From assembly GCF_020099395.1 (NCBI RefSeq), contig NZ_CP083590.1, forward strand, positions 2,852,001-2,916,000: a DNA stretch of 64,000 bases, in the 5' to 3' direction. The notes under the pieces are model-generated. The model had not been told where the DNA came from. It did not search any database and was given only the letters and a program-made list of their open reading frames with translations. The DNA comes from Streptomyces mobaraensis. Lineage in GTDB: Bacteria > Actinomycetota > Actinomycetes > Streptomycetales > Streptomycetaceae. This document shows positions 33,513 to 42,079 of the stretch, piece after piece (the stretch's first letter is position 1; every line of letters starts with the position of its first letter). The position numbers and the translations under genes were made by a program.

Positions 33513-34790
33513 TCAGGCGATGCGGTCCAGCACGATCGGGTTCGGCGTGAAGTCCGTGCCGGCGGGGGCGATCTCGACGCCGCCGTCCAGGGCCGCGAGG
33601 GCGTAGTCGAACTTCTCGGGGGTGTCCGTGTGCAGGGTCAGCAGCGGCTGGCCGGCCGTGACCGTGTCGCCCGGCTTGGCGTGCATCTCGATGCCCGCGC
33701 CGGCCTGCACCGGGTCCTCCTTACGGGCGCGGCCCGCGCCGAGGCGCCAGGCGGAGACGCCGACGGCGTAGGCGTCGAGCTTCGTCAGGACGCCGGACGC
33801 CGTCGCGGTGACGACGTGCTGCTCGCGGGCGACCGGGAGGGCCGCGTCCGGGTCGCCGCCCTGGGCGATGATCATGCGGCGCCAGTGGTCCATGGCGGAG
33901 CCGTCGGCGAGGGCCTTGGCCGGGTCCGCGTCGGGCAGGCCGGCCGCGGCGAGCATCTCGCGGGCGAGGGCGAGGGTGAGCTCGACGACGTCGGCCGGGC
34001 CGCCGCCCGCGAGGACCTCGACGGACTCGCGGACCTCGAGGGCGTTGCCGGCGGTGAGGCCGAGCGGGGTCGACATGTCGGTGAGCAGGGCGACGGTCTT
34101 GACGCCGTGGTCGGTGCCGAGGCCGACCATCGTGGAGGCGAGCTCGCGCGCGTCCTCGATGTTCTTCATGAACGCGCCGGAGCCGACCTTGACGTCGAGG
34201 ACGAGCGAGCCCGTACCCTCGGCGATCTTCTTCGACATGATCGAGCTGGCGATCAGCGGGATCGCCTCCACCGTGCCCGTGACGTCGCGGAGCGCGTACA
34301 GCTTCTTGTCGGCGGGGGCGAGGCCGTCACCGGCCGCGCAGATGACGGAGCCGACGTTCCGGAGGACGTCCATCATCTCGTCGTTGGAGAGCAGCGCCCG
34401 CCAGCCGGGGATGGATTCCAGCTTGTCGAGGGTGCCGCCGGTGTGGCCGAGGCCGCGGCCGGAGAGCTGCGGGACGGCCGCGCCGCAGGCGGCGACCAGG
34501 GGGGCCAGGGGCAGCGTGATCTTGTCGCCGACGCCGCCGGTGGAGTGCTTGTCGGCGGTGGGCACGGGCAGCGAGGAGAAGTCCATGCGCTCGCCGGACT
34601 TGATCATCGCCGCCGTCCAGCGGGCGATCTCCGCACGGTCCATGCCGTTCAGCAGAATCGCCATGGCGAGCGCGGACATCTGCTCGTCGGCGACCTCGCC
34701 CCGCGTGTAGGCGTCGATCATCCAGTCGATCTGCTCGTCGGTCAGACGGCCGCGGTCGCGCTTGGCGCGGATGACGGAAATGGCGTCCAT
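33513..34790 (-). CDS. deoA: thymidine phosphorylase (pyrimidine-nucleoside phosphorylase)
   Basis: 425 aa. It converts thymidine/deoxyuridine plus phosphate to base and deoxyribose 1-phosphate. Signature DKHSTGGVGDKITLPLAPLV and SGRGLGHTGGTLDKLE (phosphate and base site), KKLYALRDVTGTVE, and VLDVKVGSGAFM are present; the C-terminal alpha/beta domain ends normally. ATG 34790 fits homologues beginning MDxISV; GTG 34796 is possible. AAGGA lies 10 nt upstream. It is the last gene of the ABC-cdd-deoA cluster, separated from cdd by 102 bp holding copy 3 of the dispersed element. Confidence 0.94.
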   Translation of the reverse strand: MDAISVIRAKRDRGRLTDEQIDWMIDAYTRGEVADEQMSALAMAILLNGMDRAEIARWTAAMIKSGERMDFSSLPVPTADKHSTGGVGDKITLPLAPLVAACGAAVPQLSGRGLGHTGGTLDKLESIPGWRALLSNDEMMDVLRNVGSVICAAGDGLAPADKKLYALRDVTGTVEAIPLIASSIMSKKIAEGTGSLVLDVKVGSGAFMKNIEDARELASTMVGLGTDHGVKTVALLTDMSTPLGLTAGNALEVRESVEVLAGGGPADVVELTLALAREMLAAAGLPDADPAKALADGSAMDHWRRMIIAQGGDPDAALPVAREQHVVTATASGVLTKLDAYAVGVSAWRLGAGRARKEDPVQAGAGIEMHAKPGDTVTAGQPLLTLHTDTPEKFDYALAALDGGVEIAPAGTDFTPNPIVLDRIA

Positions 34791-34847
34791 CAGCACATTT
34801 TCCTTAAGTTCGTGCGTCCTCAGGTCTTCCCGGGGCCGGAAAGTGAC

Positions 34848-34888
34848 CCGGACGGGCTGACGCGTCAGCCCGTCCGGCGCTTGAGGAC
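34848..34888. repeat. dispersed intergenic element, copy 3 (short)
   Basis: Arms 34848-34860 and 34865-34877 (TCAGCCCGTCCGG) pair over 13 bp around CGCG; the right arm continues CGCTTGAGGAC. It lies between cdd and deoA of one presumed operon. Confidence 0.85.
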
Positions 34889-34892
34889 ATCT

Positions 34893-35288
34893 TCATCGAT
34901 CGAGGTCGGCGGGCCCAAACGCGTCCGGCAGGAGTTCGGCCAGCGGGCGGATCCCGGAGGCCGTGTCGACGGCCAGCTCCGGGCCGCCGTGCTCCCACAG
35001 GAGCTGGCGGCAGCGGCCGCACGGCATCAGGAGGTCGCCGTTGCGGTCGCAGCAGGTGAAGGCGGTCAGCTTGCCGCCGCCGGAGGAGACGAGGGCGGAG
35101 ATCAGACCGCACTCGGCGCACAGGGCGACGCCGTAGGCGGCGTTCTCCACGTTGCAGCCGGTGACCACGCGGCCGTCGTCGACGACGGCCGCGGCACCGA
35201 CGGGGAAGCCGGAGTACGGGGCGTAGGCCCGGGACATGGCGTCCCGGGCCTGCGCGCGCAGATCCGCCCAGAGAGCGGGAGAGGTCAC
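34893..35288 (-). CDS. cdd: cytidine deaminase
   Basis: 131 aa, tetrameric type. It deaminates cytidine and deoxycytidine to (deoxy)uridine. Motifs: YAPYSGFPVGAAA, CNVENAAYG, the zinc site CAEC and PCGRC (one Cys/Glu plus two Cys). GTG 35288 overlaps the stop of the upstream permease by GTGA, so it is co-transcribed with the nucleoside transporter and feeds deoA. Confidence 0.95.
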   Translation of the reverse strand: MTSPALWADLRAQARDAMSRAYAPYSGFPVGAAAVVDDGRVVTGCNVENAAYGVALCAECGLISALVSSGGGKLTAFTCCDRNGDLLMPCGRCRQLLWEHGGPELAVDTASGIRPLAELLPDAFGPADLDR

Positions 35289-36577
35289 TTTCCTTGACCC
35301 TTTCGGTAGGGCTTGCCGTCCGCCTTGGGCATCCGCAGCCGTTGCGAGAACAGCGACAGCACCAGCAGCGTGACGACGTACGGCGTGGCGTCCACGAACT
35401 CCAGCGGCACGGTGTCCGTCAGGGCGAACCAGACGAACAGCGCCACGGCGACGACCGCGGCGGCGACGGCCGCGCGGATCTTGCCGCCCTTGAAGCGCCA
35501 GGCCGCGAAGCCGACCAGCAGCACGGCGATCAGCAGCAGCAGCGCGTGGACGGTGGGGCCGCCCGAGCGGAGCTGGAGGCTGTCCATGAAGCCGAAGAGG
35601 CCGGCGCTCATGGCCACGCCGCCCGGCCGCCAGTTGCCGGAGATCATCGTGGCGAGGCCGATGTAGCCGCGGCCGCCGGTCTGGCCGTCGGAGTACATGT
35701 GGGTGCCGATGGCGAGGAACGCGCCGCCGAGTCCGGCGAGGGCGCCGGAGACGACAACCGCCGCGTACTTGTACGTGTAGACGTTGACGCCGAGCGACTC
35801 GGCGGCCACCGGGCTCTCACCGCAGGAGCGCAGGCGCAGGCCGAAGGCCGAGCGCCACAGCACGAAGAACGTGCCGACGAAGAGCAGCGCGGCGACGATC
35901 GTCAGCCACGACACCTCGGAGACGAAGCCGCGCACGATGCCGGCGAGGTCTGAGACGAGGAACCAGTGGTGCTTCTCCACGTCGTGCAGCCAGTCGGCAA
36001 GGCCGGGGATGGAGAAGTCGCCCATGTTGCTCATGACGGGCGACTGCTTGTCGTTGCCGCCCGCCTGCTGGGCGGCGCTGCCCTCGGCGCCGAACCACAG
36101 CTTGGCGAAGTACTGGGTGACGCCCAGGGCCAGGATGTTCATGGCCACACCGGAGATGATGTGGTCCACGTTGAAGGTGACGGTGGCGATCGCGTGCAGC
36201 AGGCCGCCGAGCGCGCCGCCGGCGATGCCGGCCGCGGCCGCGACCCAGGGGCCGTGCTGCCAGCCCATCCAGCCGGCGGAGAAGGCACCCAGCATCATCA
36301 TGCCTTCGAGGCCGATGTTGACGACGCCCGCCCGCTCGGACCAGAGGCCGCCGAGGCCCGCGAGGCCGATCGGCACCGCGGCCGCGAGGGCCGAGCCGAA
36401 CTGGCCGGAGCCGGTCAGGTCGTTGGCGCCGGTGATCGCGCGCAGCGCGGAGAGCAGGATCAGCGCGCCCGCCACGCCCAGCATGATGACGGGGTAGGAG
36501 AGCTTCCGCTTCCCGCCGTCGCCCTTGTTCTTCCCGCTCAGCCGGTCGGCGAGCCCGGAGGTGAAGGTGGTACTCAC
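35285..36577 (-). CDS. nucleoside ABC transporter permease 2
   Basis: 430 aa, BPD_transp_2 family. After a cytoplasmic N-terminus (GKNKGDGGKRKLSY), about ten hydrophobic helices follow, including VIMLGVAGALILLSALRAI and GLAGLGGLWSERAGVVNIGLEGMMML, the conserved EAA-like loop (WRSAFGLRLRSCGESPVAAE). It forms the channel with permease 1. GTG start overlaps permease 1 by 4 bp and its end overlaps cdd by 4 bp. Homologous to YufQ/NupQ-like nucleoside permeases. Confidence 0.9.
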   Translation of the reverse strand: MSTTFTSGLADRLSGKNKGDGGKRKLSYPVIMLGVAGALILLSALRAITGANDLTGSGQFGSALAAAVPIGLAGLGGLWSERAGVVNIGLEGMMMLGAFSAGWMGWQHGPWVAAAAGIAGGALGGLLHAIATVTFNVDHIISGVAMNILALGVTQYFAKLWFGAEGSAAQQAGGNDKQSPVMSNMGDFSIPGLADWLHDVEKHHWFLVSDLAGIVRGFVSEVSWLTIVAALLFVGTFFVLWRSAFGLRLRSCGESPVAAESLGVNVYTYKYAAVVVSGALAGLGGAFLAIGTHMYSDGQTGGRGYIGLATMISGNWRPGGVAMSAGLFGFMDSLQLRSGGPTVHALLLLIAVLLVGFAAWRFKGGKIRAAVAAAVVAVALFVWFALTDTVPLEFVDATPYVVTLLVLSLFSQRLRMPKADGKPYRKGQGK

Positions 36578-37680
36578 GCGGAAACCTCCGCCTTGTCGCT
36601 CTTGCGGGCCTGGGCGGCGAGCTCCTCGCCGACCTTGCGCTGCTGGGTCTTGAGGCCGTAGCGCCGCACGATCTCGTAGGCGATGACGACGCAGAGGACG
36701 ATGACGCCCTGGATCACGCCGACGATCTCCTGGGCGTAGCCCTCGAATTCGAGCTGCGTGCCGGTGCGGTCCAGGAAGCCCCAGAGCAGGGCGCCCAGCG
36801 CCATGCCGACGGGGTGGTTGCGGCCCAGCAGGGCGATGGCGATACCGGTGAAGCCGATGCCCGTGGGGAAGTCGGTGCCGTAGTTGTACGAGACGCCGAG
36901 CAGGGTCGGCATGCCGACGAGGCCGGCGACGGCGCCGGAGAGCAGCATCGAGGTGACGATCATGCGCTTGACGCTGACGCCGCTGGCCTGGGCGGCCGAC
37001 TCGGACTGCCCGACGGTGCGCAGGTCGAAGCCGAAGCGGGTGCGGCCCAGAACGAACCAGTAGGCCAGGCCCGCGACAGCCGCGACGATCACGAAGCCGT
37101 AGATCGGCTTGGGCGTGGTCGGGATCTCGAAGAAGTGCGCCGAGTCCGGCAGGTAGGGCGTGTGGAGCAGGTTGCCCTCCTTCTTCGCCAGCCGGCCGTC
37201 CTGAAGGAAGTAGCCGATCACCGAGGCGCCGATGGCGTTCAGCATGATCGTGCTGATCACCTCATTGACGCCGCGGGTGGTCTTCAGCAGACCCGCGATG
37301 CCCGCCCAGATCGCGCCGACCGCCATCGCCACGATGATGATGACCGGGATCTGGATGATGCCCGGCAGGGTGAGCGCGCCACCGACGACGGCGGCGAAGA
37401 AGGCCGCGATGCGGTACTGGCCGTCGACGCCGATGTTGAAGAGGTTCATCCGGAAGCCGATGGCGACGGCCAGCGCGGACAGGTAGTACGGGGTGGCCTT
37501 GTTGATGATCCAGACCTGGCTGTCGCTCTTCGAACCGAAGTCGACCATCACCTGGTAGGCGTGGAACGGGTCCTTGCCGGTGGCCGCGATGATGACCGAG
37601 GTGATCGCGACGGCGGCCACGATCGCCAGCAGGGGCGCGGCGATCCCCAGGATGATCTTGTTCTTGTCGAACTTCTTCAC
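36574..37680 (-). CDS. nucleoside ABC transporter permease 1
   Basis: 368 aa, BPD_transp_2 family. About eight to ten helices starting with IILGIAAPLLAIVAAVAITS; conserved cytoplasmic loop LGRTRFGFDLRTVGQSESAAQASG. The large periplasmic or loop segment VMVDFGSKSDSQVWIINKATPY is typical of YufP/NupP. GTG 37680 overlaps the ATPase stop (GTGA) and its end overlaps permease 2. Confidence 0.9.
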   Translation of the reverse strand: MKKFDKNKIILGIAAPLLAIVAAVAITSVIIAATGKDPFHAYQVMVDFGSKSDSQVWIINKATPYYLSALAVAIGFRMNLFNIGVDGQYRIAAFFAAVVGGALTLPGIIQIPVIIIVAMAVGAIWAGIAGLLKTTRGVNEVISTIMLNAIGASVIGYFLQDGRLAKKEGNLLHTPYLPDSAHFFEIPTTPKPIYGFVIVAAVAGLAYWFVLGRTRFGFDLRTVGQSESAAQASGVSVKRMIVTSMLLSGAVAGLVGMPTLLGVSYNYGTDFPTGIGFTGIAIALLGRNHPVGMALGALLWGFLDRTGTQLEFEGYAQEIVGVIQGVIVLCVVIAYEIVRRYGLKTQQRKVGEELAAQARKSDKAEVSA

Positions 37681-39281
37681 TTGGAGTCTCCTCCTTCCGC
37701 GCTGTCGCTGTCGTCGTTGGTGCCGTCGGCCGGGGCCGGCGGCTCTTCGGGGGTCTCGGGGTTCTCGGCGTGCTCGAGGTGCCCGGTCGCGGCGCCGGTC
37801 ATGGCCGAGCCCAACTCCTCCGGGGTGATGGTGGCGGGGTCCGCGTCGGCGACCAGGCGGCCGCGGAACATCACCCGCAGGGTGTCGGAGAGCCCGATGA
37901 GCTCGTCCAGGTCAGCAGAGATCAGCAGCACCGCGAGTCCCTCGCGGCGCGCCTCGCGGATCTGGTCCCAGATCTGCGCCTGCGCGCCGACGTCCACACC
38001 GCGGGTGGGGTGGGCGGCGATGAGCAGCTTCGGCTTGTGGCTCATCTCGCGGCCGACGATCAGCTTCTGCTGGTTGCCGCCGGAGAGCGAGGCCGCGGTG
38101 ACCTCGATGCCGGGCGTGCGGACGTCGAACTCGCGGACGATGCGCTCGGTGTCGGCGCGGGCGGCCTTGTTGTCGAGGAACGCGCCCTTGCTGTTGGGCT
38201 TCTCCGTGACGTGGCCGAGGATGCGGTTCTCCCACAGGGGGGCTTCCAGCAGCAGGCCGTGGCGGTGCCGGTCCTCGGGGATGTAGCCGATGCCGCCCTC
38301 ACGCCGCTTGCGGGTCGGCGTGTGGGTGATCTCGGCGCCGTCGAGGGTGACGGTGCCGCGGTCCGGGTCGCGCATGCCCATGATCGTCTCGACCAGTTCG
38401 GCCTGGCCGTTGCCCTCCACGCCCGCGAGGCCCAGGACCTCGCCCTTGTGGATGGTGAACCCGATGCCGTCGAGGACGGTCCGGACCACGCCGTCGGAGT
38501 CGGTGGCCGACAGGTGCAGGCCCTCGACGGTGAGCATGGGCGTGTCGGTGACCGTGGACTCGCGGGTCTCCGGCGAGGGCAGTTCCTCGCCGACCATCAG
38601 CTCGGCGAGCTGCTTGGGCGTGGTCTCGCTGGGGACCGCGGTGCCGACGGTGGTGCCGCGGCGGATGACGGTGATGTCGTCCGCGACGGAGAGCACCTCG
38701 CCGAGCTTGTGGGAGATGAAGATGACCGTCAGGCCCTCGGCCTTGAGCTCGCGCAGGTTGTCGAAGAGCGCGTCGACCTCCTGCGGGACCAGGACGGCGG
38801 TCGGCTCGTCCAGGATCAGCGTGCGGGCGCCGCGGTAGAGGACCTTGAGGATCTCCACGCGCTGGCGGTCGGCGACGCCGAGGTCCTCGACGAGGACGTC
38901 GGGACGGACGCCGAGGCCGTACGCGTCGGAGATCTCCTTGATCTTCTTGCGGGCCCTGCCGCCGATGCCGTGGAGCTTCTCGGCGCCGAGGACGACGTTC
39001 TCCAGAACGGTCAGGTTGTCGGCGAGCATGAAGTGCTGGTGCACCATGCCGATGCCGCGCGCGATGGCGTCGGCCGGGCTGTGCAGGCTGACCTGCTCGC
39101 CGTCGAGCGTGATGGTGCCCTCGTCCGGCTTCTGCATGCCGTAGAGGATCTTCATCAGGGTGGACTTGCCGGCGCCGTTCTCGCCGCAGAGGGCGTGGAC
39201 GGTGCCGCGGCGGACCGTGAGGCAGATGTCGTGGTTGGCCACGACACCGGGGAACCGCTTGGTGATGCCTTGCAGTTCCAC
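37677..39281 (-). CDS. nucleoside ABC transporter ATPase (two nucleotide-binding domains)
   Basis: 534 aa. First ATPase half: Walker A GENGAGKSTL, Walker B LILDEPTAVL; the signature is the degenerate LGVADRQRVEI. Second half: a degenerate P-loop GVEGNGQAEL, LSGGNQQK signature, and Walker B-like LLIAAHPTRGVDVGA where the usual catalytic D/E is altered. This RbsA/YufO-like layout belongs to BMP-type nucleoside importers. The C-terminus is acidic. GTG 39281 is the only standard start, but AGG is absent before it: a strong GAGGAG lies 8 nt before an in-frame ATC at 39326, which would add 15 residues. Confidence 0.92.
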   Translation of the reverse strand: MELQGITKRFPGVVANHDICLTVRRGTVHALCGENGAGKSTLMKILYGMQKPDEGTITLDGEQVSLHSPADAIARGIGMVHQHFMLADNLTVLENVVLGAEKLHGIGGRARKKIKEISDAYGLGVRPDVLVEDLGVADRQRVEILKVLYRGARTLILDEPTAVLVPQEVDALFDNLRELKAEGLTVIFISHKLGEVLSVADDITVIRRGTTVGTAVPSETTPKQLAELMVGEELPSPETRESTVTDTPMLTVEGLHLSATDSDGVVRTVLDGIGFTIHKGEVLGLAGVEGNGQAELVETIMGMRDPDRGTVTLDGAEITHTPTRKRREGGIGYIPEDRHRHGLLLEAPLWENRILGHVTEKPNSKGAFLDNKAARADTERIVREFDVRTPGIEVTAASLSGGNQQKLIVGREMSHKPKLLIAAHPTRGVDVGAQAQIWDQIREARREGLAVLLISADLDELIGLSDTLRVMFRGRLVADADPATITPEELGSAMTGAATGHLEHAENPETPEEPPAPADGTNDDSDSAEGGDSK

Positions 39282-39440
39282 CGCCGGAGCGGTGCCGCTG
39301 CTGGATTCTTTGCTGGACGCTTTGATGGCGCACTCTCCTCGGGGAAAGGGAGCGGGGGTGACACCGGGCTGTCCACCGGGTGGGGGAACGGTGGAGATCT
39401 CCGGACGGGCGGGGGTGACGCTACACGCGGCAACTGCACG

Positions 39441-39452
39441 CTACGCGCGTAG
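39441..39452 (-). promoter_or_regulatory. palindromic operator of the nucleoside ABC-cdd-deoA operon
   Basis: An exact CTACGCGCGTAG lies 115 bp upstream of the ATC codon (160 bp before GTG) of the ATPase gene, between it and bmpA. Confidence 0.75.
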
Positions 39453-39535
39453 CGTTGGCGCGTATGTGCGGGCCCGGCGAGGGTGTTCCCCGCCGGGCCC
39501 GGTCAACCGGTCGGCCGGCCGGAGCCGGCCGACGG

Positions 39536-40567
39536 TCACGGCTGGGTCTTGACCTTGACCTGACCGTCCACGATCTTCTTCTTCGCGGCCTCGATCTTGT
39601 CCTTGATGTCGTCGATGAAGCCGCCCGAGGTCACCAGCGAGACGCCGCCGTCCTTGAGCAGGTAGGTCTTCGGGCCGGTGATCGGCTTCTTGTCCTTGAC
39701 GCTCTTGACCAGGTCGAAGACGGCCACGTCCACGTTCTTCACCACCGAGGTGAGGATGTGGTCCTTGTACTGCGCCAGGCCCGGCAGCTGGTACTGGTCG
39801 GAGTCCACGCCGATCGCCCAGGCGTCCTTCTGGCCCGCGACGGCCTCGATGGAGCCGTTGCCGGAGAGACCGGCCGCGGTGTAGATCACGTCGATGCCCG
39901 AGTCGAGCATGCCCTTGGCCTTGTCCTTGGCCGCGGCCGGGTCGTTGAAGCCCTTGTCGTTGTTCGGGTACAGGTACTGCGAGGTCACCTGCGCCTTGGG
40001 GTCGGTGTCCTTGACGCCCTGCTCGAACCCGGCCTGGAACTTCTGGATGAGGGCGTTGTTCACACCGCCGATGAAGCCGACCTTGTGGGACTTGGACTTC
40101 AGGGCGGCGGCGACACCCGCGAGGTAGGAGCCCTCGTGCTCACCGAAGGTGACGCTCGCGACGTTCTTGCCCTGGGCCACCGAGTCGATCACGGCGAAGG
40201 TGGTGTCCGGGTGGTCCTTGGCGACCTTCTCGATCGACTTCTGGTAGTTGAAGCCGACGCCGATGACGGGGTTGTACCCGGCCTCGGCCAGCGAGTTCAG
40301 CCGCTGCTCGCGCTCGGCCTCCGTCTCACCGTTCTTGGCGGTCATCAGGCGGGCCTTGACGCCCAGCTCCTTCTCCGCCTTGTCGGCGCCGCGGGCGGCG
40401 GACTCGTTGAAGGAGTGGTCGTCACGGCCGCCGACGTCGAAGGCGAGACCGAGACCCTTGTCCTCCTTGCCGCCCGACTCGGTCGAGGACTCGCCACAGG
40501 CGGTGAGGGTGAATGCGAGAGCCGCGGTGGCAATGCCCGCGACAGTGATGGTGGATACCCGGCGCAC
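39536..40567 (-). CDS. BMP-family nucleoside-binding lipoprotein
   Basis: 343 aa. Signal peptide with lipobox LTAC (Cys about residue 24, MRRVSTITVAGIATAALAFT). The mature protein is a Med/BMP (PnrA-like) purine nucleoside receptor: LGLAFDVGGRDDHSFNESAARG, NPVIGVGFNYQ, FIGGVNNALIQKFQAGFEQG, VIYTAAGLSGNGSIEA, AIGVDSDQYQL. It hands nucleosides to the ABC transporter downstream. GTG 40567 has GAAGGGG 6 nt upstream; TACGAT (40615-40620) is a likely -10 box. A 10/12 copy of the palindrome overlaps it. Confidence 0.93.
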   Translation of the reverse strand: MRRVSTITVAGIATAALAFTLTACGESSTESGGKEDKGLGLAFDVGGRDDHSFNESAARGADKAEKELGVKARLMTAKNGETEAEREQRLNSLAEAGYNPVIGVGFNYQKSIEKVAKDHPDTTFAVIDSVAQGKNVASVTFGEHEGSYLAGVAAALKSKSHKVGFIGGVNNALIQKFQAGFEQGVKDTDPKAQVTSQYLYPNNDKGFNDPAAAKDKAKGMLDSGIDVIYTAAGLSGNGSIEAVAGQKDAWAIGVDSDQYQLPGLAQYKDHILTSVVKNVDVAVFDLVKSVKDKKPITGPKTYLLKDGGVSLVTSGGFIDDIKDKIEAAKKKIVDGQVKVKTQP

Positions 40568-40614
40568 GAGGGCCCCTTCACTCGAAGCGCCTCCATTGGC
40601 GCTGGTTCGGAGGG

Positions 40615-40630
40615 ATCGTAACGCGCGTAG
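40615..40630 (-). promoter_or_regulatory. degenerate operator and -10 box of bmpA
   Basis: The minus strand reads CTACGCGCGTTA (40619-40630), 10 of 12 bases identical to the consensus, overlapping TACGAT (40615-40620). Confidence 0.6.
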
Positions 40631-40696
40631 ATGGCCTGAAAAGGGCTAGTCCCAAGCCGTTATCGGATCGTCGCGAACCGAACTCGACCGACAAAC

Positions 40697-41947
40697 CTAC
40701 ATTTGGTTGCGATCAAGCAAAGCCGCGGCCGTGAACAGCTCCACCCCCACCTGGATGGCCCCCTCGTCGACGTCGAAGTCGCCGCGGTGCAGATCACGGC
40801 GTGTCGTGTCACCCACCGGGCGGACGCCCAGCCGGGCCATGGCCCCCGGGACCCGCTCCAGGTACCAGGAGAAGTCCTCCCCGCCGAGGCTCTGCTCGGT
40901 GTCCTCCACCGCGTCCGCGCCGCGCCGCGCCGTCATGGCCCGGCCCAGCAGCCCGGCGATCTCCGCGTCGTTGACCACCGGGGGGACTCCGCGGATGTAG
41001 GTGATCTGCGACTTGGCGCGGTGCAGGGTGGCCACCTCGTCCACGGCGGCGTGCACCAGGTCGGGAGCGTCGCGCCAGGCGTCGATGTCCAGGCAGCGGA
41101 CGGTCCCGGAGAGCTCGGCGCGCTGCGGGATGACGTTGGCCGCGTGCCCGGCCTCCAGCCGTCCCCAGGTGACGGCGAGGCCCGCGCGGGTGTCGATCCG
41201 GCGGGCGAGCAGGGCGGGCACCTCGGTGGCCACCTTGGCCGCGGCGGTCACCAGGTCCGTGGTCAGGTGGGGGCGAGCGGTGTGGCCGCCGGGGCCGTCC
41301 AGCGCGACCTCCAGCTTGTCGCAGGCGGAGGTGATCGGTCCGGTCCGCAGCCCGATCCGGCCGACCTCGACCTTGGGGTCGCAGTGCACCGCCACGATCC
41401 GCCCGACGCCGTCCAGGGCGCCGTCCTCGATCGCGTCCAGGGCGCCGCCGGGCAGCACCTCCTCGGAGGGCTGGAAGATCAGCCGGACGGGGTGCGGCAG
41501 CAGCCCCTCCTCGGCCAGCGCGGCGAGCACCAGGCCCGTGCCGAGGACGACGGTGGTGTGCACGTCGTGCCCGCAGGCGTGGGCCGCGCCGGGAACGGTG
41601 GAGCGGTACGGGACCTGCTTGGTGTCGGGGATGGGGAGCGCGTCGAGATCGGCCCGGAAGGCCAGCACCGGGCGGCGCACGGCGCCCGGCCGGGAACGCC
41701 CGATGTCGCAGATCAGCCCGGTGCCGGAGGCCAGTGTCCGGGGCCGCAGCCCGGCCTTCTCCAGTCTGGCCCTGACCGCCGCGGTGGTCCGGAACTCGCG
41801 GTGCCCCAGCTCGGGGTGCATGTGCAAGTCCCGCCGGAAGGCGATGAGTTCGGCGCGCAGGTCGGCCGGAAGACGGCCGGGCAGCGCGCCGGCCAGGCCG
41901 CCTTCGAGATCGTCGACGGTGGTTTCGGGAGCGGCCTCACAGGGCAT
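40697..41947 (-). CDS. M20-family amidohydrolase
   Basis: 416 aa. Peptidase M20D/amidohydrolase: RRDLHMHPELGHREFRT, FRADLDALPI, HACGHDVHTTVVLG (metal ligands), FQPSEEVLPGGALD, GTVRCLDIDAW and SLGGEDFSWYLERVPG. Typical substrates are N-acyl-amino acids or hippurate-like amides; exact substrate unknown. ATG 41947 has AAGGG about 11 nt upstream. It lies between bmpA and the nonulosonate cluster and need not belong to either. Confidence 0.9.
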   Translation of the reverse strand: MPCEAAPETTVDDLEGGLAGALPGRLPADLRAELIAFRRDLHMHPELGHREFRTTAAVRARLEKAGLRPRTLASGTGLICDIGRSRPGAVRRPVLAFRADLDALPIPDTKQVPYRSTVPGAAHACGHDVHTTVVLGTGLVLAALAEEGLLPHPVRLIFQPSEEVLPGGALDAIEDGALDGVGRIVAVHCDPKVEVGRIGLRTGPITSACDKLEVALDGPGGHTARPHLTTDLVTAAAKVATEVPALLARRIDTRAGLAVTWGRLEAGHAANVIPQRAELSGTVRCLDIDAWRDAPDLVHAAVDEVATLHRAKSQITYIRGVPPVVNDAEIAGLLGRAMTARRGADAVEDTEQSLGGEDFSWYLERVPGAMARLGVRPVGDTTRRDLHRGDFDVDEGAIQVGVELFTAAALLDRNQM

Positions 41948-42079
41948 CAGGTGATTCACCCTTTGAAGAGTAGAGCCCTTCACAGGGCAACTGCCCTCCG
42001 ATCATGAAAAGTTCAGCCGCATGGATGGGTCGCCAGGGGGGTATGACCCGTATTTACGGCGTACCTTTGCGAGACACCG

